NCBI RefSeq assembly: GCF_000835495.1
Contig: NW_015622543.1
Span: 3,510,463-3,574,462, forward strand
Direction: 5' to 3'
Source of the DNA: Cladophialophora immunda
Lineage: Eukaryota; Ascomycota; Eurotiomycetes; Chaetothyriales; Herpotrichiellaceae
DNA length: 64,000 bases
Within the stretch, counting starts at the first letter, position 1. Every line of letters begins with the position of its first letter. A model generated the notes under the pieces. It was not told the origin of the DNA. It worked only from the letters and a program-made list of their open reading frames with translations, and made no database searches. The translations under genes were made by a program, and so were the position numbers. This document shows, piece by piece, positions 44,319 through 55,892 of this stretch.

Positions 44319-47054
44319 ATGGATCCCTTCTCCCTCACTGCAGGCGCTCTTCAGATAGCTGCTGCCTGTGTTTCATGCACCAGTACCGTGATCAAGATAT
44401 ACGGGGACATCAATTCTGTCGATGCCCGAATCCGGTCTTTCTGCGACGAAGTGGCAGCTCTGCGAGCAACTTACGAGGGCCTTGAGAAGAGCCTGTCTTC
44501 TCCTCCGCTGGCAGAGGCGGTGCGCGTGGCCAATAAGACCAATGACGGCGCTCATTTGTGGCAACAAATCAAAGATGCACTTGAGGACTCCAAGAATACC
44601 ATGAAACGAGTCAATGAGATCCTTACCCAGATTGCCAAAATATCTGGATTTGCACGGAAGGTGAAGGCCCATTTACAAGAGAATCTCCACAATGGCGAGC
44701 TGTCTCGCCTCCGCCAGCGCATCCAGTTCTTCAATTCGGCCCTGTCGCTACCGATCCAGATGGTCTGTGTCATGCTCCAACTTGAACAAAGAGGAATCAC
44801 AATCGAGCACCAGACATCATTGGATGCGAAGCTCATCACGCTTGAGCGAACCATGAAGGTGCTCGTTCAGAGTCTCAACTCCCCCTCGCGTTTGCAATCG
44901 CTGGGCGGCTCTACCATCGCGGCTACGGAGAAAATACAATCGGGCCACGATGATGGGATGAAGACTTATCTTGCCTTTGCCAAACAATTTCTGAGCACCG
45001 CCTCCGCTGCAGCCAGCACGAGATCTTCGTTGAGTACCATCTCGCCAGCTATCGAGCCAGAAGCCCTTCGTGACGTACCGATGACGCCTGCCAACGAGGC
45101 GCCACTCTCAACGACAGATCGCAGAGATCGCGTCGAGGGTTGGATCCAACCTCCTTCCCCTTCTCCTCCACAATCAGGTGGCTTCGCTCGACAGGCCTCT
45201 AGGTCCGGCAGAGGTCATCCACAGGTTGGCTCGGAGGTGGAGTTCCTGCGAGCCCAAAACCATCTGAAATTGGGCCAGGACAGCTTCGAAGAAGGTGAAT
45301 ATGCAAAGGCAGAGCGGCATTTCCGAAAGGCTCTCGCTCTGATGGAGCGGCATGATTTTGAGGGTAGGATATCTTTTCAGCCTGCGGAGGTAGTTCTTAT
45401 GCTGGCTGATTGCTGTCGGCAGCAAGAGAAGCTTGACCAAGCGGTCGAGTTGCTGCAACCGGTTGCGGCCATGCGCAGTGATATCTTCCCGTCTGGCCCG
45501 AAGGATCAGACCTGCTCGAGCGAGACGCAGGCGTTTTCACATCAAATTCCCGACAAACTGCAGGCACTGGCGGCAAGTCACATGCTAGGACGTGTATTCA
45601 TCTTAAAGAACGATTTCGACGCCGCGGAGGAGCACGGGCTTCGAGCGTTCATGGAGCGTCGAAAAGAACTCGGGCCACAAGATGAGAAAACGCTAGAGTC
45701 TGTGCAGCTGGTCATCGATATCTACCGAGCACGGGGTGACGATGGCGATGAAGAGGAAGCCGAAGGTTACGAGGTGTTTCTCTCACCGCCCGAGAAGCCG
45801 ACACCCACGCCTTCCACCGAGAAGCTCTTGAGCAAGGTCGAAGTGCTGCAGCTCAGTCCGGCCCTGGTGTCACCGGAATCAGCCCCTGTTCCAGAAGTGC
45901 AGAACAACCATAGACCTAAGCTTATGAACCGACTACTGCACCGTGGTCGTCCCTCGCAGTCAGATCCGACTTCCTATTCGCCGTCGCCAGAATTGTCCAG
46001 GCTGTCCATTTCTAAGTCGATAACACTGAACAATCTACAGGACATTGACACGGCTGGTCAATCCGGGTTCCGGGGACTAAGCTCACCCTCGGAAACGTCG
46101 ACCTACGATCGCTCTTTATCTTTTCATGACGATAGTTCAATAACGACCCCGGGGAGCGCTCAGCTCGAACGATCTTCCTCCAGCAAAACCCTTGAACCTA
46201 CTTATCAAGCTATAGCAGACCTCTGCAACGAGAGAAGACTCGACAAGGCGGCAAAGGTTGCGATGCAGTATTTGAATACCTACCAGTCCAATTATATGGT
46301 CATCCGGAAGCCGGAACTTAGGGACAATATCCGGAATGGGACCGGCTATGGTCTCGCCAGGACCGGGCGCGGATATGCGCCCCTCCATTTCTTCTGCGAA
46401 CTGAAGGAGGAACATGCGGAGGAGGTCAATCTATTGATCAAGCATGGTGTGGACGTCAACGCCATTGCTTTTCAAGCCGGCTATACCCAGTCCAATCCTA
46501 AAGATCCTTTCACGGCCCTGCACCAGGCCACCGAGAGGGGCTTCTCCACCATCACAGGCCTGCTGCTGGCAACAACGGGCATCAAGACCGACCTCCGCGA
46601 CCCGGAAGGGTACACACCGCTGATGGTGGCTTGTAGGAAGGGCCATCACAATATCGTGAAGCAGCTGCTGGAATTCCCACTGCCGACCGAATTCCCCGCG
46701 ACATGGCATGGAAACACCCTTCTTCATGACGCAGCGAGACGGTGTGACCCAGTGCTGGTTGAGATACTGTTGGAACATACCACTTTCATCGATGAACGGG
46801 ATCGGTTCAGCAAGACGGCGCTGATGCACGCGGTGGTCAAGGCCGACATCGCGGATCCCTCGGAGAAAAGGCGACGGATCAAGGGCAGGTGTCAGACGGT
46901 GCGAATCTTGCTGGAGGCAGGAGCCGACCCTACACTTCGGGACCACAGGACCAACAAGACGGTGCGAGACTACGCCGTGGAAGAAGATGACGCCGAATTG
47001 TTGATGCTCCTGGGCCAGATCCCCAGAGCGGGCATTAGCGAGCTGGTGGCATGA
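44319..47054 (+). CDS. HeLo-like N-terminal, TPR and ankyrin-repeat protein (NLR-like without nucleotide-binding domain)
   Basis: Single exon, 911 residues from MDPFSLTAGALQIAAACVSC; the frame opens 24 bases earlier with a GTG. The N-terminal ~200 helical residues (TSTVIKIYGDINSVDARIRSF; LRQRIQFFNSALSLPIQMVCVM) resemble the HeLo-like or 'fungal N-terminal domain' of STAND proteins. About 308-460 holds TPR-type helices (AKAERHFRKALALMERHD; AAEEHGLRAFMERRKELGPQDEKTL). After a disordered Ser/Pro part, ankyrin repeats fill 685-905 (GYAPLHFFCEL, FTALHQATERGFSTITGLLL, GYTPLMVACRKGHHNIVKQLL, NTLLHDAARRCDPVLVEILL, VRILLEAGADPTLRD). No NACHT or NB-ARC motif (no P-loop) is visible. Such proteins are candidates for non-self recognition or cell-death control; this is inference. 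Confidence 0.82.
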   Translation: MDPFSLTAGALQIAAACVSCTSTVIKIYGDINSVDARIRSFCDEVAALRATYEGLEKSLSSPPLAEAVRVANKTNDGAHLWQQIKDALEDSKNTMKRVNEILTQIAKISGFARKVKAHLQENLHNGELSRLRQRIQFFNSALSLPIQMVCVMLQLEQRGITIEHQTSLDAKLITLERTMKVLVQSLNSPSRLQSLGGSTIAATEKIQSGHDDGMKTYLAFAKQFLSTASAAASTRSSLSTISPAIEPEALRDVPMTPANEAPLSTTDRRDRVEGWIQPPSPSPPQSGGFARQASRSGRGHPQVGSEVEFLRAQNHLKLGQDSFEEGEYAKAERHFRKALALMERHDFEGRISFQPAEVVLMLADCCRQQEKLDQAVELLQPVAAMRSDIFPSGPKDQTCSSETQAFSHQIPDKLQALAASHMLGRVFILKNDFDAAEEHGLRAFMERRKELGPQDEKTLESVQLVIDIYRARGDDGDEEEAEGYEVFLSPPEKPTPTPSTEKLLSKVEVLQLSPALVSPESAPVPEVQNNHRPKLMNRLLHRGRPSQSDPTSYSPSPELSRLSISKSITLNNLQDIDTAGQSGFRGLSSPSETSTYDRSLSFHDDSSITTPGSAQLERSSSSKTLEPTYQAIADLCNERRLDKAAKVAMQYLNTYQSNYMVIRKPELRDNIRNGTGYGLARTGRGYAPLHFFCELKEEHAEEVNLLIKHGVDVNAIAFQAGYTQSNPKDPFTALHQATERGFSTITGLLLATTGIKTDLRDPEGYTPLMVACRKGHHNIVKQLLEFPLPTEFPATWHGNTLLHDAARRCDPVLVEILLEHTTFIDERDRFSKTALMHAVVKADIADPSEKRRRIKGRCQTVRILLEAGADPTLRDHRTNKTVRDYAVEEDDAELLMLLGQIPRAGISELVA

Positions 47055-47405
47055 AGTTGCTTGCTTGTTTCGGACTGTGTCCGAGTAATGTTGGATGAAC
47101 TCATTTCCTCGTCTTGGAGGATTGTCGCAGCCATGTAGCATCCATGTAGTAACAGAATTTCTTGGACTTCTCGACGACCAGCTCTGTTGAATGGAAGGTC
47201 AATGGAGAACTGCCATGCACCGCCATAATGTGCGCCACAGATAACTACGTCATTACATTGGCCAGTGTGGCGTCTGTGGCGCTGTGACGCTGGCATGTGC
47301 CTGCCCGCTGAGTGAAAGTGGGAAGTTGTGGGGGGTGACGCTCCAAGGCTCCAACATTGGCCAAACCTGAGCCTCAGTTTCATCCTGCCCTTTGCCTGCG
47401 GCCTT

Positions 47406-47411
47406 TATAAG
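47406..47411 (+). promoter_or_regulatory. TATA box of the PMP3 gene
   Basis: TATAAG in the context CTTTATAAGAG, 105-110 bases upstream of the start codon at 47516; typical spacing for a highly expressed fungal stress gene. Confidence 0.5.
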
Positions 47412-47515
47412 AGTTCATACAGCAAGCAAGCGCGCACCTTTTGTTCTCCATACTGCTACAAATCCCTTGTATCACAAACTCAACTAGTCAACTACACCCC
47501 AGAGACTCAGCTACA

Positions 47516-47919
47516 ATGTCGGACGCCATCCCAGCGCTTCTCATCATCCTTATCACCATCCTTCGTAAGTCTGGCCTGCATTCTCGTCGCATAGCTGCTG
47601 GCACGCCCGCGCCATGTCGAGCCACTGCTTCCCGCTCTGCCAGCTCCTTCGAGTCATGTTCTCCTGCTAACTCTTGGACCCTCTAGTACCTCCCGTGGGA
47701 GTATTCCTCGTCGCGGGCTGCGGCGCCGACCTCTTTGTCAACATTTGCCTGACCCTCCTTGGGTACATCCCCGGCCACATCCACGCGTTCTACGTCGAGT
47801 ATGTCTACTTCGATCGGAGGGAGCGGGCGAGGCACGGACAATTGACGGGCCACCACGCGCCGGGAGTGTACAGCGAGAGGGTGCAATCTGGAGGGTCTGT
47901 GGGGTACGGGACGATTTAG
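47516..47919 (+). CDS. PMP3: Plasma membrane proteolipid 3 / RCI2-type stress peptide
   Basis: Exons 47516-47564 and 47687-47919 encode 93 residues. Two membrane helices are formed by AIPALLIILITILLPPVGVFLVAGCG and DLFVNICLTLLGYIPGHIHAFYV, the complete UPF0057/PMP3 signature. The charged tail (FDRRERARHGQLTGHHAPGV) is about 35 residues longer than yeast Pmp3, as is common in filamentous fungi. The family affects plasma-membrane potential and cation tolerance. The intron interrupts the first helix after 16 codons (GTAAGT donor, CTAAC branch at about 47667, TCTAG acceptor, phase 1). An upstream TATA box fits strong or stress-induced expression. Confidence 0.96.
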
Positions 47920-49102
47920 GGATCCGGTCCCTCGCACAAGGCCGTTTGAACGAGATGGGAGGGTTGCTTTTGCTAGAAGAAGAGAATTCTACGAGACGGT
48001 GGAGGCGTGCTCAGCGATATTTTGTTTCGGTAACGGCGGGGGGAGTTGGTGATTTTCCTCTTGAGCAAGGACTCGCGCAGTGACAGGCAAAGCGCAACGA
48101 TGCGTGTTAGCTCCTCCCTCGACGACGTGGTATGTAGCAATATGGGCATTCAATTTCCAAACACGAGGCTGGGGTTATTTTGTTCTTGTGCAATACGTTG
48201 GCATGCTCTGCTTCCATCGACGGCGGCGGCTGAAGGCTGCCTCGGGTTCGTTGCGCTTGCCAAGGTTCAACGGACAGTCCAGGCAGTAGTCGACCTGCCA
48301 TTTCTTGATGTTTATTATTTATTGCGATCCACCCGTTCAGGAGGCTGAGCTAGGCCAGAAAGTACGAGTAGCTCAAGGAAATGACGATCTCACCTTACTT
48401 ACGAGCATCAAATTTCAGAAGCAAATCTCAGACCTCCTCGTGGGCATTGACAGCCGCCCATGACAACACCACTGCAGGATGGACCGTCGAGAGGAGGGCA
48501 CGAAGCTTGGGCGGCACCAGCCTTCAGAATACTTGTGCGGGGAACACCCCCGGGCTGGGAGCCTACAAGTAGGGCAATGTTAAGGGTGGTTGCACAGCGT
48601 CACGACTGCGCCCAAGACAAACTCAGACCACCCCTGACGGACTTCAAGCCCTGCCACCCTGCTCAGCATTGTCGATAGGAGAACAGCCACCACTCAGATG
48701 ACCAGTTCAGTGGATGGGCTGGCTTGACTGGTTCTCACTCCACCAATCCCGTTGCTCATGAAAACGCCTCCAGGTGATGGCACGGCTCGTCAGGCTCCTC
48801 AGCCTGATGCTCCTCGCAGTCATGGCTCTGGATTAGATGATCTCGTACACAATTCTGCTGCGCCTTGCATCTGCTGCCTAAGTCACACAGCCTCGCCAAC
48901 ACGGTGTTGCTGTACTTCAGGCGGTGTTGGGGTGGGAGGCTCGATGGGATCGTATTGCTCATATGCCTCAAGTATCTACACCTGATTCTTGCAGCTCTTG
49001 ATTCCGACTACACACTCGAATTTTACTGAAAGTGAGCATCAACAATCTGCGAAAAGACAGAAGGCAGAGAAGCAAAGCGACTCATTCACTACAAGTGGTT
49101 GG
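47920..49102. other. Intergenic region, nothing recognised
   Basis: About 1.2 kb. Frames at 48046-48348, 48381-48572 and 48752-48985 have no recognisable features. The open frame of the following gene extends upstream to 48989 but without an ATG, so part of 48989-49102 could belong to that gene through an unseen upstream exon. Confidence 0.35.
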
Positions 49103-50762
49103 ATGACGGTACATTCTCCTCGCAACCGCACTCATCCTCAGCTACTTCGAACACAGATGGTTATAATGGAGTCGCAGGTTACCCAAATGCCCAGTCAAGA
49201 ACAGAAGACGGCGCCATCGCCAGAGGACAAAGCAATAGCGCCCGTTCGTTCAGATCCCGCCGGTTTGGTTATGCAAGTCATTGATGTCTCATATGACGGC
49301 AAGCGATCCAGATCACCGCTTCAGCTGAACGACGATATCAATGGCATTGAGGCTGCCTTGCAAAACCTTCCACCGCACAAGGACGGCATTGCGCGTGTGT
49401 TCGATCTGTATCCAAGGGGCAAATGTCGTGACCATAACGGCTGGCAGAGCAATGTTTCTAAACACTTCAGAGAAGAGTACCCCGGATTGCGGATCACGCC
49501 CCGATTATTTCCTGAAAGCCGTATCAAAAACGACCTCTGGAACATTTCACGTCAGTGGGCCGGGAATGCCGAGGGAACAGGCATATCCACAAAGACTTCT
49601 CTGAAGGTGGATGGTAAAGATTCCCTGAACACTGCAAGCTCATTCCTAGTATGCTACTACTATGGTATTAACAAGCTTCTGGGTACGTTACTATATTTCC
49701 CGAAGGCTGTTCTGTCGACTAATTATGGGCGTAGTGATCGTCATCAATGAACAACACCTTTTAGTGGGAACGGCTCCACCAGAGTATACATATTTCGATC
49801 GCATCGCACCAGAGAATAGGTTTATAGCCATGGCTAATGGGAGTCGCGATCGGCTCACCAAATTACTCGTGCTGGACTTTCTGTCCTCAAGCGTCTATCT
49901 TTCACCTGCAACTCAACTGGAATTGTGGAGGAACCCTGGAAGTTTTTTCGATCTTCCCACCTGGGAACATTCAGCAGTGATCGCGGGAGTCTCGAGCATC
50001 ACAGCTAACACAGTGGAAGTTTACATCGACAGTCTAGCCTTGCGCGAGGTAGTCCTGCAAGAACTGCAAGAGCTCGCTGAAGCCATCGACTTTGTGGTGG
50101 AAAGCCTCCGAAAGTATTCCAACCCAAAGGAGAAGGCATTCGCTACACAGCAGCGTGACAGCAGTAGCAGCAATGCTGTTGACGAACGGATGTTTATCCT
50201 GCAGCAGATGTGCTACCAGCGTCGAAAAAACGTCGAGAGATCTATTGAGCAACTGAATCGTACATTTGAAGCCAAGAGCAAGGCTTTGAATATCCAAGAA
50301 TCCGCGAGCGTGAGGCGACTCACCATTCTTGCAACGATCTTCCTACCCTTGTCACTGTCAACTTCGATTCTCAGCATGCAGTCGCGATTCAAAGAGCTCC
50401 ATCTCAAGCTTTACGATCTTGTGGGAGTCTTCGTGATAATAGGCACTGTGGCTGTCATCATTCTTCTTCTCGTTCGGGCCATAACGGACATCGCCTCGAG
50501 CGCGATATTTCGTGACTTGAGCAATCCGAATCGCATTTGGGCCAGGCACGAAAAATCGATCTGGGGACTGCTTTCTGTGTTAGGAAGGATATGGTTCGCC
50601 TCGACATGGGCCGTGCTGATGGTCTCATTTCTCTTCGGAATGCTCAAGGACGTGATGTTGGGAGTGAAGATCCTAGGATTCGGGTTCGTCGGTCTGCTAG
50701 GGTATGCCATTCTCGTCTGTGTTGTTATATTACATAGAATCTATCTTCAGCTGGGCAAATAG
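49103..50762 (+). CDS. CorA-like Mg2+ transporter-domain protein
   Basis: Exons 49103-49682 and 49735-50762 give 535 residues. The C-terminal half has a long helical region (ALREVVLQELQELAEAIDFVVESL; MCYQRRKNVERSIEQLNRTFEA) leading into RRLTILATIFLPLSLSTSILSM, the TM1 block of CorA-like fungal proteins. Three further hydrophobic segments follow (YDLVGVFVIIGTVAVIILLLV; WFASTWAVLMVSFLFGML; GFGFVGLLGYAILVCVVIL). The GMN motif of true CorA channels is replaced by LSM. The N-terminal half lacks a known domain. The intron is 52 bases (GTACGT..GCGTAG). The start is uncertain: MTVHSPRN at 49103 is first, 49157 and 49166 are alternatives. Ion transport is possible but not shown. Confidence 0.75.
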
Positions 50763-51556
50763 AGGCTCTCGTACGGAAAGACTGATTTTTATGCGAATAT
50801 TCGTAGCTACTTATCCTCCTCGCTATCCTCCTCGCTATCCTCCTTGCAGCGGCCCCCAGCAGCGAAAATTCCCGTCTTGTTACGGCCTGCGAAACTTTGA
50901 AGATGCCTTACACAGAATTTAGATCGGGATTCACGTGCTAAAGCTGACCAAAGAAGGATGAGCGACAGTTGATAATAGTTCTCAAGTACCTATGAAGGCC
51001 CCTAAGTAGCTAGACAAGTCGCTGGGGCCATCAAGGCGGGGTTAGGTAAGTAAGGAGGCTGAAAGTCACAAGTGGCGCTGGCTCGATAAACCCTTCAGCC
51101 CTTCCACAAAAGCATAAATAGGCGACCTGATGGCCCTTGCTACAAATGATTCAAATCACACAAAATAGTCTCTGCATTGGATGCCGAATAATCCAGAGTT
51201 ATATCACCTATTCCATTATGGCCCGTTCACAAAGTTTCTTTTGCTATTCTCAGCGTCGGCTCTGGGGCAGATCATAATGTTCTCTGCATCGGTCCCGTTT
51301 GGACCCAAAAATACTGCCGCGTCCACGCCATCGCTGGCCCCAATGCTAAGGCAATCAGCCTCTGACACGACTGGCTTGGAGTTAATTCCTTGGTGATCCT
51401 GCCTTACACGACATGCTCTGTTTCACCTTTGCAAACTTCCACAAATCCCGCGGGCATCATGACCTTGGGGATTAATACCTCGCGCTCGAGCCTTGACACT
51501 TGGTATTGGACAGAACCTCAAGATCTCGGGCTTCCCTGCGTTCGGCTTGTTGACAG
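50763..51556. other. Intergenic region with a 12-base tandem repeat
   Basis: No gene is supported. It holds a tandem repeat (50812-50847) and an AT-rich CATAAATAGG at about 51113-51122 that might be a TATA element for the next gene. Confidence 0.4.
50812..50847 (+). repeat. Three tandem 12-base units
   Basis: TATCCTCCTCGC occurs twice in tandem, followed by TATCCTCCTTGC with one difference. It lies 50 bases downstream of the CorA-like stop codon, in the likely 3' untranslated region. Confidence 0.85.
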
Positions 51557-53665
51557 ATGTCCGACTTCATCGAGCTGTCCAGTCCCTACGGCTCAAGTCC
51601 CTATGGATTGGGCGATAAGCCTCACGCTCGACCTTCGATCCGGTCACTCGGTCCACTTCATCGCAGGTCGGGTTCCGCCCAGTACAATCCAATTCTGACT
51701 CCGCAAGAAGAGCAGAGTAGCGATGGCTTCCCAAGGCGCATGGATAAAGCGCCGTCGATGACGACTCTTCCTCCGAGCAGAGTAGGGAAATTCGGAACAG
51801 ACCTGGTCGTCGAAATCATTGTCTGCACGTTCGCGGTTCTGGTATCGGTGCCTTTCATGTGGTTGGCAATCACTATGGCGCACTTTAATCACCAGAGAGT
51901 GACAGAAGGAGATACGAATTACATCAAGCAAGCAACAAGCACGGTTCGCATGACATGGATGTACTCAGCCGGGAATGGTTATTGACCGATACAGGCCTCT
52001 ACACTCTTTACTATCCTCTTCGCAGCCGTCTTGGGCACGACGCTCAAGCGATTCGCAACATGGCGACTGGAGAGAGGCGTCAAACTTGGTCTGCTCGAGC
52101 AGATCATGCAGAGTCGGACATTCTTCGCAGCTGTCACCACCCAAGTGGCTTTCCCTGCTTTCAACCTCACCGCCTTGATCTTGCTGGCAAGCTGGGTGTT
52201 TTCACCACTGGGATCCCAAGCATCCCTGCGTCTGGTCAGTACTGGTCGGGATCACACCTCACATTCCGCCGCAGTCAGCCATGTCGACACCATCTCCAAC
52301 CAGGTCTTCGACTCGGTGTCGGGAGTCGACTCATTGCTGACTTCACTGAAACCGAGTTACATCAGCTCGGTCCTTGGTCCGGACACCATGAAGAATGGGA
52401 CTATGGATCTCTGGGGAAATGTTAGGATACCTTGGCTGGTCGACAACCTTGACAAGAACGCCGACGGTTGGGCCATGCTATCTAGGGCGAACTTGACGGA
52501 AGGGTCATTCTCCGCTCTTGTCGGCGTGCCTATCGCGTCCTTGGCAAACCGGAACTCCAGCTTCGTTATCGAAACGACGTATATGAATCTCGATTGTGAC
52601 AAGCCGCAAGATACGAAGGAGATTAACATCAATTTCAACGTGACGTCCGGGAACGGCACGTTCTTGGGGCCCAACACCACCGTCAACTCCGAAGATGCCA
52701 TATATCCATTTTGGCAGGTGGCCATGAACCAATTTGTCTCGGATGATTATTACTTCTACGGCTATCCAGAAGAGCTGGTCAATGTCACAGATGTCAACCT
52801 ACCCCAGGCGACTTTTCTCTTTCAGACTCGCGGACCATGGGTGGCAAAGTGCCAGATCAACCAAATCTACCTTGAATCGAACGTGTCATGTCAGTCGGTG
52901 CCCGATTCAGGGCTACCTGTCTGCGCTGTCACGGCCCAGCGAAATTCACCCAACAAGCATGCACCGTCAACGGTAACTACACTCAGCTTCCCAAGCACTT
53001 TCTCCTATCTTGCGCAGACATGGATTCTGGCAACCGACCCGTTGTACAGCTCAGGCTACTCCTCTCTGAGCGAGTACTACCTACAAAATACCTCTGCGGC
53101 TTTCATCCTCAGCGGCAATGGTCGCGAATATGCCGACTATTCGAATGTCACCGCCCGACAGTTTTCCCAACGACTGGGCCAACTGCTCAACACTTGGGTG
53201 CTTTCGAGCCAAGTCTCCGCCGACACCATGCAGTATCCCTTGAATCACAAGACTATCACGGCTTTTTACACGGAAGGATTCGATGTTTACGTTGTGTCGT
53301 GGGCCTGGCTAGGCGTCTATTGCGCTTCGATCGGGGTGATGCAGATTGCCGCGTTCTGCAGCATTTGGTGTGCATACCACACGACCATTCCCGATGTGCT
53401 ATCTTTCTGCTCGTCTCTGACCCGAGATTCGGCATACTTTGATTTCGCAAAAGGTGGTAGTGCTCTGGACGGGATAGTCAGGGCAAGGATGATGCGGAAT
53501 GTCGAAGTCAAATTCGGTGAGGTAGTCAATCAGCGCACCGACGAGGGATTCCGCAATGACTTTGTCAACGACATCCCCAGCCGACCTGGTGAGCGGATGG
53601 CGACTCTGGCTGTAGCACCGCCAGAGTATGTGCGCAATCCGAGACGTGGACTTTTGTATGCATGA
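51557..53665 (+). CDS. Large glycosylated multi-pass membrane protein, function unknown
   Basis: Proposed exons 51557-51943 and 51995-53665 encode 685 residues. A disordered N-terminus (SSPYGSSPYGLGDKP) precedes a membrane helix (LVVEIIVCTFAVLVSVPFMWLAI), a second (STLFTILFAAVLGTTLK) and a third (FNLTALILLASWVFSPL). A ~330-residue extracytosolic region with many Asn sequons (NVTSGNGTFLGPNTT; YLQNTSAAF; SNVTARQF) follows, then a last helix (VVSWAWLGVYCASIGVMQIAAFCSIW) and a cytosolic tail. Segments like RFATWRLERGVKLGLLEQIMQSRTF are typical of an abundant uncharacterised Pezizomycotina family. The 51-base intron has a weak GTTCGC donor, but a stop follows in the first frame and phases agree. 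No function is assigned. Confidence 0.8.
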
Positions 53666-54013
53666 GATGGCGTTTTTTACTCTACAGTTCCGTAATAGAT
53701 AATGCAGAATGCGACAAATGTGTCCCCTGGATTGACCACCAGGTCAGTGACGGGAAATACCCTGGAATGTGGCCCTGCACGCTCAGCCTTACAGCCTTGT
53801 CATGTGACTCTTGGCAAACGCGAAAGCCTGGCTCGACCGCGTCGCGCGTTTCTTCCCCGTCTCCAGTGATCCAATTCCTCCACGACTCGAAACTAGACAA
53901 CTGCACCGCCTGTACAACAACAAAGTAGTAACGATTTCCGAGTTGGTGAATTGCAGCTGTCCACAACTATCCGTACCGTTTGTCCTTGTTGATGTCTCAT
54001 TTTGAACATCATC
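53666..54013. other. Intergenic region upstream of the CAF-1 gene
   Basis: 348 bases containing the 3' flank of the membrane protein gene and the promoter of the next gene. No element recognised. Confidence 0.4.
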
Positions 54014-55892
54014 ATGGACACTGAGGTCGCTCCTGCCCCGCCACCTGCTCCTTCCTTTCCAACTGCTCACCTCACTCCTTCCAAGAAACGCAACCGAGAA
54101 GGAGAGATCATCCACCACCCTGCTTCTCTCATCTCTCCAGATGGCCAGCAAAGCAGCCCCCTGACTGCCCACAACTCTCCCTACGGAACACCTGATTTCA
54201 GTCAACGCAGCACCCCATTGACCGAGCTCGGTACCACTCCTGTCCTTAGCCCGGCACCGCAGTCTACCATGGCCCCCGCCGACGGGAAGAAGCGGAAGGT
54301 CACCTTTGCCGAAAAGGAGGCCGACAAGGCAATCAAGAAGGCCGAAAAGGAAGAAAAGGAGAGACTGAAGGCCGAGGCCAAAGCGAAGAAGGACGAAGAG
54401 AAGAAACGCAAGGATGAAGAGAGAGATGCTGCTCGCAAGGTTCGAGAGGAGAAGAAGAAACAGAAAGACGCGGAGAAGCAGGGGAAGGAGGCCGAAAAGC
54501 AACGAAAGGAAGCCGAAGCGTTGAAGAAAGAGAGAGTAGGTGTCAGATCTCCCGACGACATGGCCTCGGATACTAACCTTTTGTCTTCAGTCACAAATGA
54601 GACTCGGTGCATTCTTCGGTCCCCCGGCGGCTGCCTCGACACCCCCGGCTGTTGACCTTGGGGATATCTCTCGTGGCACGACGCCTTCCCGAAGAGGTTC
54701 GATCACGTCGATTGACATGGAAACACCTCTGGTCGAGCTCAAAGCGTCACCAACGAAACCAACGAATCCCGGCTACAACGATTGGATCCTGCCTTTCTTT
54801 GTCAAGGAGCACATGGAAGTCGCACCGTTCAACCGCTTCCACTCGAACCGAGCTGCTTTCGACAATGATGCTCTAGTCCTCAATCAAGATGTCACCACTG
54901 AGACACTTGGAAGTCGATTTCGTAGACGACGACGCCGGATCAGACCTGTGAAACCTGTCAAAGAAATCTTGAATGACATGAAGGGTTCCACAAGTATTCC
55001 CATCGACCTTACAAACCCTGCAAACTCTCTTGCCAACCTTCCTTACAAGTATTTGTTTTTCCGCGAAGATGTGCGACCTGCTTATTATGGGACATATACG
55101 AGAGTCGTCTCACCACGAAGTACAAGAAGACTCGCCACAAATCCTACCTACCGAGGATTACCAGACACGAACTATGATTATGACAGTGAAGCAGAATGGC
55201 AGGAACCCGAAGAAGGAGACGAGGAAGTGCTGGATGACGACGAGAAATCCGAAGACGAGGACGGGGACGAAGAAATGGGAGATTTTCTCGACGACGAAGG
55301 AGAGGTTGCCAAACGTCAGTTGATTGTCGGTGATATGGAGCCCAAGTGCAGCGGGCTATGCTGGGAAGGTGGTGATGGTCAATCTCAAGATGGCCACGAT
55401 TTATCGTCGTACCGTATGGACGTTTTGCACGACTCAACAACCTTTCCGATCGATCCATACTCGACGATGCATTGGGCAGATGTCGGGAAAAAGAGTCCTA
55501 TCAAGCGGGAGGAGAAGCCGCCACAGACTCCAGCCATGCAGCCCCCTCGTCTACCACTGATAGCGGTCGACCCGAACGGTGGCGGTTTGGTTTCTCAGTC
55601 CGGCCTGCTGAAGTTTGCACCAAGCGAACGGCAATCGGAGAACCAATTTCAAACGTCCAAAGTGAAAGCGAATTCTGCTTCGGGCAAACCGGTCAAGACT
55701 ATTTCGCCAGACTTTTTGCCTGCGTTCAGGCAAGCAGTGTCGGGGAATACGTTGACGAAAACTGGGTTGATTGAGGTCCTGAAGAACCAGTTTCCCAAAT
55801 GTTCCAAGGATGCTATCAAGCATACCCTGGAAGCAATTGCGGAGAGAAGAGGCGTCAAGGAGGCTGAGAAGAAATGGGTGTTGATCGGTTGA
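54014..55892 (+). CDS. RLF2: Chromatin assembly factor 1 large subunit (p150/Cac1)
   Basis: Exons 54014-54535 and 54591-55892 encode 607 residues. A Ser/Pro-rich N-terminus is followed by the KER region (about 95-174), a long charged Lys/Glu/Arg helix beginning at VTFAEKEADKAIKKAEKEEK. Exon 2 opens with SQMRLGAFF, a PCNA-interaction (PIP) box of the form Qxx-Leu-xx-Phe-Phe. The conserved p150 core (FVKEHMEVAPFNRF; YKYLFFREDVRPAYYGTY; LPDTNYDYDSEAEWQEPEEGDE) with its acidic ED segment comes next. A C-terminal winged-helix domain (DFLPAFRQAVSGNTLTKTGL, ending VKEAEKKWVLIG) closes the protein. CAF-1 deposits H3-H4 behind replication forks in the nucleus. The intron is 55 bases with a CTAAC branch, phase 0. 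Confidence 0.95.
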
